Below, piece by piece: positions 57,653-64,000 of a stretch of 64,000 bases of DNA (position 1 is its first letter; every line of letters begins with the position of its first letter). The stretch is from Palsa-504 sp963744575. GTDB taxonomy: Bacteria > Actinomycetota > Actinomycetes > Streptosporangiales > Streptosporangiaceae. Both the position numbers and the translations under genes were made by a program. The stretch covers positions 62,001 to 126,000 of the forward strand of contig CAVUUF010000009.1 in the NCBI GenBank assembly GCA_963744575.1, read 5' to 3'. The notes beneath the pieces are model-generated. The model did not search any database. It had not been told where the DNA came from and saw only the letters and a program-made list of their open reading frames with translations.

Positions 57653-58914
57653 GTGAGTGCGCTCGATCCGCTGAACAACGTGGTCGCCTGGGTCATCATG
57701 AAGCTCCATGCTGGTCTTGGCGCGTTGTTCGGCCCCGCCAGCGGGCTGGCTTGGGGCCTGTCAATCGTGATCCTGGTGGTGCTCATCCGGCTATGCCTGG
57801 TCCCGCTGTTCGTCAAGCAGGTGCACGCCCAGCGGAAGATGGCCCAGCACGCGCCCCAGCTGCAGGAACTGCGCAAGAAGTACAAGGGCGACAAGCAGCG
57901 TCTCAACGAAGAGACGATGAAGTTCTACAAGGAAAACGGGGTCAACCCGCTGGCTGGCTGCCTGCCGATGATCCCGCAGATGATCGTGTTCTTCGCGCTG
58001 TTCAGCGTGCTGCGCGCCATCGCCGACTGGAAACCTGGCACCAGGCCGGCCTACGGGCTGACCATCCCGGTGGTGGAGAGCGCGCAGAAGGCGACGATCT
58101 TCGGCGTCCACCTAGGCGACAAGCTGCTGTTCCGGCCGGCCGGGATGCACCTGACCTGGCAGCAGTCGATCGTCATCCTGATCACCGTGGCGATCAGCGC
58201 CACGACGACGTTCATGACCGTCCGGCAGAGCGCGAAGCGCGGTCTCATGCAGACCAACGTGGACCCGGACAACCCGATGGCCCAGTCGCAGAAGTACATG
58301 CAGTACATCATCCCGTTCTTCTCGCTGACCGGGTTGTACTGGCAGTACGGGCTGGTGCTGTACTGGGTGACGACCAACCTGTGGACCCTGGGCCAGCAGT
58401 TCTTCATGTTCAGGAACTGGAGCACCGAGCCCGTCGGCGCCGAGGGGGCGCTGGCCGGCGCCAACATCGGCGGCCCGGTGAAGACCACGCAGAGCTCGGT
58501 GCGGACGCAGCGTCAGGGATCCTCCGGTGCGGCCAAGACGACCGGTACCAGTGCGCGCACCGGGACATCCGGTAGCGGTGCGCGTACCGGATCGGCGGCC
58601 AAGAGCCCGCGTACCGGGGCGGCCGGCAGCGGCCGGCTTCGGCGGGTTCGGCCGGAGGGAAGGGCGGCGCGGCGGCCGGCTCCGGCCGGGCTGGCAACGG
58701 ATCGGGCGGAGCGCGGACCGGAACCGCCGCTCGCCCCGCCACCGCCGCGCCCCACCCGGCCGCCCCTGGGGGGGACGGCGGGGAGAAGCGCGGACTGCTC
58801 CGGCTGGGCCGGGCGAAACCCGAACCCGAGCCCCAGGACGACGTGCCGACCACTAGGGTGGTGCGGCAGCAGCCGGTGCGGCAGGCGAGAAGCAAGCGGT
58901 CCGGCAAGCGCTGA
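57653..58914 (+). CDS. yidC: Membrane protein insertase YidC (frameshift in tail)
   Basis: About 420 residues after restoring one base. Inserts and folds inner-membrane proteins. Core: LNNVVAWVIMKLHAGLG, FVKQVHAQRKM, MKFYKENGVNPLAGCLPMIP, the rest of five transmembrane helices, FMFRNW. The Gly/Thr/Ala tail loses a base near 58632-58637: read in the restored frame it ends RLGRAKPEPEPQ, RQARSKRSGKR at TGA 58912-58914, as in relatives; unrepaired it runs to 58948. GTG start. An essential protein with an intact core, so the indel is suspect. Confidence 0.94.
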
Positions 58915-58962
58915 CGCCAACTTGGACTTGGAAAGGCACGGAGCATAGTGGGAGGTCCGGTC

Positions 58963-59526
58963 GTGAGCCAGCAGGACGTGGAGGTCACCGACCCGGAGGA
59001 TGTCCTGGAGGTCACCAAGGACGCCGGGGAAGCCGGGGCCTCCGAGGGTGCTGCGGATGCCACCCGGCTGACTGATCTCGAGCTCGAGGGCGACATCGCC
59101 GCGGACTATGTCGAAGGCCTGCTGGACATCGCGGACCTGGACGGCGACATCGACATGGACGTCGAAGGCGACCGGGCCATCGTGTCGGTCGTCGGCGCCA
59201 CGCTGGATGAGCTCGTCGGCGAAGACGGCGCGGTCCTGGCGGCGCTCCAGGAGCTGACCAGGCTCGCCGTGCACCGGCAGACCGGTGCCCGGGCCCGGCT
59301 GATGCTGGACATCGGCGGTTACCGGGCGCGGCGCCGGGCCGAGCTGGCCGACTACGGGCGGACCGTGGCCGAGGAGGTCGCGCGCACCGGCGAGCCGAAG
59401 ACGCTGGCGGCCATGTCGCCCTTCGAGCGGAAGGTCGTGCACGACGCGGTGGCCGCGGCGGGCCAGCGGAGCGAGTCGGAGGGTGAGGAGCCCAACCGCC
59501 GCGTGGTGGTCTACCCGGCGGGGTGA
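58963..59526 (+). CDS. Jag/KhpB-like RNA-binding protein (KH-R3H)
   Basis: 187 residues from GTG 58963 (GGAGG seven bases upstream); GTG 58948 is possible. Acidic N-terminus, KH-like middle (LLDIADLDGDIDMDVEGDRA, VGATLDELVGEDGAVL), and R3H domain GYRARRRAEL ending EPNRRVVVYPAG. KhpB/Jag proteins bind RNA and affect elongation and division. Between yidC and rsmG as usual; stop overlaps the rsmG GTG. Confidence 0.93.
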   Translation: MSQQDVEVTDPEDVLEVTKDAGEAGASEGAADATRLTDLELEGDIAADYVEGLLDIADLDGDIDMDVEGDRAIVSVVGATLDELVGEDGAVLAALQELTRLAVHRQTGARARLMLDIGGYRARRRAELADYGRTVAEEVARTGEPKTLAAMSPFERKVVHDAVAAAGQRSESEGEEPNRRVVVYPAG

Positions 59527-60236
59527 CGCCTCCCGTGACCGGGCCTGGCCAGACGGCCACCGGGGCCGCTGCCGCCGATGTTGTCGTGCCCGGGGTGACG
59601 ACACCGGTCGAGTACGCTCGTGCCCTGGAGCCGGGGGGCGCGGGGGCCGTGTTGGGTTCGGCGCTGGACCAGGCCGAGGCGTTCGCCCGGATCCTCGCCA
59701 CCCGCGGGGTCGAGCAGGGCCTGATCGGGCCGCACGAGGTGCCGCGGCTGTGGGATCGGCACCTGCTGAACTGCGCGGTGGTGGCCGAGCTCATCGACGG
59801 CCGGGGCGTCACCCTGGTGGACATCGGGTCGGGCGCGGGACTCCCGGGACTCGTCCTGGCCCTGGTGCGGCCGGACCTCGACGTCATCCTGCTCGAGCCG
59901 ATGGAGCGGCGCTGCCGTTTCCTGTCCGAGTGCGTGACCGAACTCGGGCTGGCCAACGCGAGCGTGCGGCGCGACCGGGCCCAGGAGACGACCCTGCGGG
60001 CCGACGTGGCCACGGCCCGGGCGGTGGCGCCGCTGGACCGGCTGGCCGAGCTCGCGATAGGCGTGCTACGCCCGGGCGGGATGATGCTCGCGATCAAGGG
60101 CCGAACTGCCGCGGATGAACTGCGGAAGGCCCGTCCGGTCCTGAGGCGGATTGGTGCTCGTGGCGCCGAGGTTGTGCGCGTGGGGCAGGGTAAGGTCGAT
60201 CCTGCGACTACCGTCGTGCGGTTCTTCGCGACCTAA
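59523..60236 (+). CDS. rsmG: 16S rRNA (guanine-N7) methyltransferase RsmG
   Basis: 237 residues. Methylates G527 (E. coli numbering) in 16S rRNA with SAM. LWDRHLLNCAVVAELI, SAM loop VDIGSGAGLPGLVLAL, LLEPMERRCRFL, ATARAVAPLDRL. GTG overlaps the jag stop; an internal GTG at 59535 is the alternative. The N-terminal 35 residues are unconserved. Loss gives low-level streptomycin resistance in relatives. Confidence 0.95.
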   Translation: MTPPVTGPGQTATGAAAADVVVPGVTTPVEYARALEPGGAGAVLGSALDQAEAFARILATRGVEQGLIGPHEVPRLWDRHLLNCAVVAELIDGRGVTLVDIGSGAGLPGLVLALVRPDLDVILLEPMERRCRFLSECVTELGLANASVRRDRAQETTLRADVATARAVAPLDRLAELAIGVLRPGGMMLAIKGRTAADELRKARPVLRRIGARGAEVVRVGQGKVDPATTVVRFFAT

Positions 60237-60679
60237 TTCGCTACCTAAGGCAGGGCAGTAGGTGGGGCGCAGCTATCACCAGCAAGGCGCGGCGGGTCCG
60301 AGAACGACGGGCTTGAGCGTACCGGGGCTGGGCTGGCCGGAAGCGTCCCTGGCGGACCGGGCGGACGGCGTTGAACCGATCGGGAGCGTGGCGGTCCCGG
60401 CCGCCGATCGCGTGTCCCGGATGGTGGGGCTCGGCTGGCCAGGAAACTCCGGCTGGCGGGGAAGTTCACGGTGGCCTCGGAGTCCGGGGTCCCGGAGTGC
60501 CGGGAGCTCAGCGCCGCTGAGCTCGGGGACCATGAGCTCGGGGACCATGAGCTCGGGGCGAAATGCGGGCCGAGAATCGAGAGGCGTTCAGGTGGACCAG
60601 GGAAGGACCGAAGCCAGCAACGGCGAGGCTCGCGAGGCGGTTGAGGTTGCTGGAGCCCAGGATCCGGACCCGGCGCCGA
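60237..60679. other. rsmG-parA spacer with 15-base repeats
   Basis: A plus frame from 60262 (MGRSYHQQG) runs to parS and probably is the frameshifted N-terminal extension of ParA, see parA. It holds tandem copies of GAGCTCGGGGACCAT (60519-60533, 60534-60548) and a partial third, encoding SSGTM units. No promoter pair or hairpin stands out. Confidence 0.45.
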
Positions 60680-60695
60680 TGTTTCACGTAAAACC
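60680..60695. promoter_or_regulatory. parS-like centromere site 1
   Basis: TGTTTCACGTAAAACC matches the parS consensus TGTTTCACGTGAAACA at 14 of 16 positions. It lies at the start of parA; in the parA frame it encodes VSRKT, the counterpart of the VSRET found at this place in other actinobacterial ParA proteins. Confidence 0.8.
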
Positions 60696-60704
60696 ACGCC
60701 GGTT

Positions 60705-61604
60705 GTGGTCCCGGAGATCGCGCCGGATCCCGTGGACCCCCCGATAGCCCGGGCCGCGAAGGCGGCCGTCGTGCGGCGGGGCGAACCCCAGCCCTGGCCA
60801 CGGCCTCCTCGCTGCCGCATGATGACCATCGCGAACCAGAAGGGCGGGGTCGGTAAGACGACCTCCGCGGTGAACCTGGCCGCCAGCCTGGCCCAGCACG
60901 GCGCGCGGGTCCTGGTGGTCGACCTCGATCCGCAGGGCAACGCGTCGACCGCCCTGGACGTGCCGCATCACATCGGCACTCCGTCCGTCTACGACGTGCT
61001 GGTCGATGACCGTCCGCTGGCCGAGGTGGTTCGTCCGGCCGGGGACCTGCCCGGGCTGTACTGTGCGCCTGCCACCATCGACCTGGCCGGGGCGGAGATC
61101 GAACTGGTGCCGGTGGTGGCCAGGGAACTGCGCCTGGCCCGGGCGCTGAAGGCCTATGACACGTCGAACCTGGACTATGTGCTGGTCGACTGCCCCCCGT
61201 CGCTCGGGCTGCTGACGCTGAACGCTCTGGTGGCCGCCGAGGAGGTGCTGCTGCCCATCCAGTGTGAGTACTACGCGCTCGAAGGCGTCCAGCAACTGCT
61301 CAACACCGCCGACCTGGTGCGGGTCAACTTCAACCCGGGCCTGCACGTCTCGACCGTGCTGCTGACGATGTACGACGGCCGCACCCGCCTCGCCTCCGAC
61401 GTGGCCGACGACGTGCGTGCCCACTTCGGCACCTCGGTGCTGAGCACTATCATCCCGAGGAGCGTCCGGGTGTCCGAGGCGCCCAGCCGGGGACGGTCGG
61501 TGATCACCTACGATCCCACGTCGAGTGGCGCGATCGCGTACACCGAAGCGGCGCGCGAGCTGGCGATGCAGTCAGCCGCCGCGGTGGCACGACCAGAGCG
61601 GTAA
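60705..61604 (+). CDS. parA: Chromosome partitioning ATPase ParA/Soj
   Basis: 299 residues from GTG 60705. Deviant Walker ATPase that moves ParB-parS complexes: NQKGGVGKTTSAVNLAASLA, VDLDPQGNASTAL, VLVDCPPSLGLLTLNAL, CEYYALEGVQQLL, IPRSVRVSEAPSRG. The 5' end is uncertain: PPIARAAK and VSRKT upstream in frame are family-like but a TGA at 60642 closes that frame and no start codon precedes 60705; a missing base near 60679 would join it to the frame from 60262 and give the long disordered N-terminus seen in streptomycetes. Confidence 0.94.
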   Translation: MVPEIAPDPVDPPIARAAKAAVVRRGEPQPWPRPPRCRMMTIANQKGGVGKTTSAVNLAASLAQHGARVLVVDLDPQGNASTALDVPHHIGTPSVYDVLVDDRPLAEVVRPAGDLPGLYCAPATIDLAGAEIELVPVVARELRLARALKAYDTSNLDYVLVDCPPSLGLLTLNALVAAEEVLLPIQCEYYALEGVQQLLNTADLVRVNFNPGLHVSTVLLTMYDGRTRLASDVADDVRAHFGTSVLSTIIPRSVRVSEAPSRGRSVITYDPTSSGAIAYTEAARELAMQSAAAVARPER

Positions 61605-61678
61605 GGCAATAGCAGGGCTGGAACGGCGCCGTCTAGAACGGTGCAGTCGAGGACGGTGCGGGGAGATCGGGAGAGGCA

Positions 61679-62659
61679 GTGGCTCAGCAAAGGCGCGGAC
61701 TAGGCCGGGGACTCGGCGCGCTCATCCCGGAATCCTCCCGGCTGGCGGATGGCGACGCCGCCCGGAGGCCGGATACCGCCGCGCAGGCGCCCGCCGGTGC
61801 CGCACCGGCCGGATCCGCGGCTCCGGCGGAGGTCTTCGGCGCTCACTACCAGGAGATCGAGGTCTCCGCGATCACGCCGAACCCCCGGCAGCCGAGGCAA
61901 GCCTTCGACGAGGAGGCGCTCGACGAACTCGCTGAGTCCATCCGGCAGGTCGGGCTGCTCCAGCCGGTGGTGGTCCGTGCGGCCGGGCCCCGCCGGTACG
62001 AGCTCATCATGGGCGAACGCCGGTGGCGCGCCTGCCAGCGGGCCGGGCTGACCGAGATCGGCGCCATCGTCAAGCAGACCCAGGACAACGAGTTGCTCCG
62101 GGACGCCCTGATCGAGAACCTGCACCGCCAGCAGCTCGACCCGCTGGAAGAGGCCGCGGCCTACCAGCAGCTCCTGGACGATTTCGGCGCCACCCACGAG
62201 GAGCTGGCCGGCAAGATAGGCCGCTCCCGCCCGCACATCACCAACACGCTCCGGCTGCTGAACCTGCCGCCCGCCGTCCAGAAGCGGGTGGCGGCGGGCG
62301 TGCTCAGCGCCGGCCATGCCCGGGCCCTGCTCGGCCTGCCGGATCCCGACGCGCAGGAGCGCCTGGCCGCCCGGGTCGCGGCCGAGAACCTGTCGGTCCG
62401 TGCCGTGGAGGAAATCGTTGCGATCGGCTTCGACGACTCGCCGCCACGCCGTTCGGCCCGCACCGGCACCAGGCCGCCGACCGCCCCGGGCCTCCGGCGC
62501 CTGGCCGACCGCCTTTCCGACCTGTTCGAGACCCGGGTCAAGGTGGAACAGGGCCGGCGCAAGGGGAAGATCATCGTCGAGTTCGCGACGGTCGATGACC
62601 TGGAGCGGATCGTGCGGGCCATGAGCCCAGCCGCGGCCGGTGACGAGCCTGCGGAGTAG
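61679..62659 (+). CDS. parB: Chromosome partitioning protein ParB/Spo0J
   Basis: 326 residues. CTP-dependent clamp that loads at parS. RGLGRGLGAL start; ParB/Srx domain with PNPRQPRQAFDEEAL and GERRWRACQRAGL; IENLHRQQLDPLEEA; helix-turn-helix EELAGKIGRSRPHITNTLRLL; C-terminal dimerisation GKIIVEFATVDDLERIV. GTG start with GGGAGAGG upstream, 74 bases after parA. Confidence 0.96.
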   Translation: MAQQRRGLGRGLGALIPESSRLADGDAARRPDTAAQAPAGAAPAGSAAPAEVFGAHYQEIEVSAITPNPRQPRQAFDEEALDELAESIRQVGLLQPVVVRAAGPRRYELIMGERRWRACQRAGLTEIGAIVKQTQDNELLRDALIENLHRQQLDPLEEAAAYQQLLDDFGATHEELAGKIGRSRPHITNTLRLLNLPPAVQKRVAAGVLSAGHARALLGLPDPDAQERLAARVAAENLSVRAVEEIVAIGFDDSPPRRSARTGTRPPTAPGLRRLADRLSDLFETRVKVEQGRRKGKIIVEFATVDDLERIVRAMSPAAAGDEPAE

Positions 62660-62724
62660 CGGGACCACACGGCACCAGGCGTCCGGCGGAGCGTGCTGAC
62701 CGGCGTCCGCAGCAGAGCCTGTCA

Positions 62725-62740
62725 TGTTTCACGGGAAACA
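62725..62740. promoter_or_regulatory. parS-like centromere site 2
   Basis: TGTTTCACGGGAAACA matches the parS consensus at 15 of 16 positions, in the 96-base gap between converging parB and the aldolase-like gene, so it is non-coding. Confidence 0.85.
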
Positions 62741-62755
62741 TCGGCGGCATGGCGG

Positions 62756-63778
62756 CTAGCCGGCCGTGGCCCTGATGGCGGCCAGGAAGGTGTCGACGTC
62801 AGCTTCGGTGGTGTCGAAGGCGGTCATCCAGCGGACCATGTTCTCGTCCTCATCCCAGACATGGAACGCCCAGTCGCGGTGCAGGGCGGCGATGTGCCGC
62901 GGCCGGAGCCGGGCGAAGACCGCGTTGGCCTGGACGGGGTGGACGAGCTGCACGCCGTCCACGGCCTCCGCCCCTTCGGCCAGCCGCCGGGCCACGGCGT
63001 TGGCGTGCGCCGCGTTGGACCGCCAGAGGTCATCCCGCAGCAGCGCGCTGAACTGGGCGGCCACGAAACGCATCTTCGAGGTGAGCTGGGTCTGCTGCTT
63101 GCGCAGGTAGGGTACGTCGGCGGCCAGGCCGGAGCGCATGACGACCAGGGCTTCCGCGCCCATCGCGCCGTTCTTGGTGGCGCCGAAGCTGAGCACGTCC
63201 GCGCACTCGGCCAGTTCGCCCAGCGAGCAGTCCAGCGTGGCGGCCGCGTTGGCCAGCCGCGCCCCGTCCAGGTACAACCGCAGGCCGCTGGCCTGGCAGA
63301 AGTCGGCCATCTTCCGCAGTTCGGCGAGCGTGTAGCAGGTGCCGAGCTCGGTCGACTGGGTGATGGCGACCACGCCCGGCTGGGCACGGTGGTCGTCACC
63401 ACGGCCGGACAGCTTCTCCGCGATGAGCTCCGGGGTGATCTTCCCGTCCGCGCTCGGCACTGGCAGCAGCTTGGTGCCGAGGAGCCGCTCCGGCGCGCCG
63501 CACTCGTCGGTGTAGATGTGCGCGGAGTCGGCGCAGATGACAGCCTCGTGCCGGCGTAGCAGCAGGCTCAGGCCGAGCACGTTGGCGCCGCTGCCGTTCA
63601 GCACCAGGAAGGCATCGCGGGCGCCGAAGGCCGCACGCAGTCCCGCGGTGGCCTGCTCGGTCCACGGGTCGGCACCGTAGGCCACCGTGTCACCGGAGTT
63701 CGCGTCCGTGATCGCGCGGAGGACGGCCGGGTGGACGCCCGCGTGGTTGTCACTGCCGAAGCTCTTGCGCTGTGTCAT
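62756..63778 (-). CDS. Threonine-aldolase-like PLP enzyme (beta-eliminating lyase family)
   Basis: 340 residues. Family reaction: L-threonine or allo-threonine to glycine plus acetaldehyde. KSFGSDNHAGVHPAVL, LNGSGANVLGL, CADSAHIYTDECGAPE, PLP aspartate region LYLDGARLANAA, and Schiff-base Lys in SFGATKNGAMGAEA. GC-typical, full length. Running toward parB with parS between. Exact substrate uncertain. Confidence 0.9.
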   Translation of the reverse strand: MTQRKSFGSDNHAGVHPAVLRAITDANSGDTVAYGADPWTEQATAGLRAAFGARDAFLVLNGSGANVLGLSLLLRRHEAVICADSAHIYTDECGAPERLLGTKLLPVPSADGKITPELIAEKLSGRGDDHRAQPGVVAITQSTELGTCYTLAELRKMADFCQASGLRLYLDGARLANAAATLDCSLGELAECADVLSFGATKNGAMGAEALVVMRSGLAADVPYLRKQQTQLTSKMRFVAAQFSALLRDDLWRSNAAHANAVARRLAEGAEAVDGVQLVHPVQANAVFARLRPRHIAALHRDWAFHVWDEDENMVRWMTAFDTTEADVDTFLAAIRATAG

Positions 63779-63876
63779 GTCCCCGAGCCTAGGACGCCGC
63801 CCGGACGCCCGGAAATTCAGCTGTCCGGCGGCGGGGAGGGCCTGGGCCAGGACCGGGTGGGCGCGACGGCCGGCGC

Positions 63877-64000
63877 TCAGCGGAGCGTGATCACGTTCGC
63901 GGTGATCAGCGCGGCCGCGTCGGAGGCGAGGTAGGCGATCACCTCGGCGACCTCGCCCGGGCTGGCGATGTGGATAAGCGTCGCACTGGCGGCGACCTGG
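63877..64000 (-). CDS. SDR-family oxidoreductase, C-terminal end
   Basis: The last 40 residues of a gene that continues beyond the window: HIASPGEVAEVIAYLASDAA matches the end of classical short-chain dehydrogenases, where a helix follows the catalytic core. It ends ITANVITLR in place of the common GG(x)-type ending. The substrate cannot be told. It contains a perfect DnaA-box sequence TGTGGATAA at 63969-63977, presumably by chance. Confidence 0.7.
   Translation of the reverse strand, partial: QVAASATLIHIASPGEVAEVIAYLASDAAALITANVITLR

Noticed and set aside
60262..60747. Independent 161-residue gene between rsmG and parA
   Set aside because: Low complexity, overlaps parS and the parA start, and fits better as the frameshifted N-terminal extension of ParA.
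63969..63977. Perfect DnaA box TGTGGATAA in the SDR gene end
   Set aside because: A single isolated copy inside coding sequence, best explained by chance.

Overview
The window is high-GC DNA from an actinomycete (Actinomycetota). The evidence is gene content and order: the rodA-pbpA-pknA-pknB-crgA wall and division block, the gyrA-gyrB-dciA-recF-dnaN-oriC-dnaA-rpmH-rnpA-yidD-yidC-jag-rsmG-parA-parB origin block, actinobacterial small proteins (CrgA, DLW-39, DUF3566), frequent GTG starts and 4-base stop/start overlaps. No gnd gene lies between dnaN and recF, unlike typical Streptomyces. I would guess Streptosporangiales or a neighbouring order but cannot go lower. LAYOUT: 1-5.6 kb, cell wall elongation and signalling genes (RodA end, PbpA, PknA, PknB, CrgA). 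5.6-12.8 kb, rhomboid protease, cyclophilin, a repeat-bearing DUF5324-like protein, a cluster of DnaA boxes far from oriC, a HerA/FtsK-like ATPase and a DUF574 methyltransferase. 12.9-19.3 kb, an overlapping glgX-treY-treZ operon (glycogen to trehalose). 19.4-31.0 kb, the most unusual region: a nine-gene minus-strand operon under an IclR regulator (iclR, corrinoid protein, methyl-THF:corrinoid methyltransferase, corrinoid reductive activator, DUF1638, MetF-like reductase, dimethylglycine-dehydrogenase-like flavoprotein, etfB, etfA) divergent from a non-pyrrolysine MttB-family methyltransferase. 31.0-35.5 kb, gene debris (IclR end, serine dehydratase piece, ABC permease) around a DNA methyltransferase, an RHH protein, an SPFH protein and a small-molecule methyltransferase. 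35.5-44.9 kb, a third Ser/Thr kinase with a long repeat tail, DUF1003 and MgtE-N/CBS proteins, a tartrate-dehydrogenase-like enzyme, a LysM/Rpf-like wall enzyme with a structured leader, a YbjQ-like protein, tRNA-Ala, an Fpg/Nei glycosylase and a HAD protein. 44.9-62.7 kb, tRNA-Ile and the replication-origin block with two parS-like sites. 62.8-64 kb, a threonine-aldolase-like enzyme and the end of an SDR. HOW THE GENES WORK TOGETHER: the 19-31 kb cluster reads as a complete route for stripping methyl groups from a quaternary amine, most likely glycine betaine. MttB-like enzyme plus corrinoid protein plus MtgA-like enzyme would give methyl-THF; the MetF-like enzyme would oxidise it to methylene-THF; the flavoprotein would take the resulting dimethylglycine further, passing electrons to its own ETF; the RACo-like protein would repair oxidised corrinoid. 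Corrinoid demethylation of this kind is best known from anaerobes. CAVEAT: many genes carry single-base frameshifts (flavoprotein twice, RACo, mttB, permease, DUF3566, yidC, the parA N-terminus, the pknB tail). Because yidC is normally essential, I favour sequence or assembly error for most of them over gene death.
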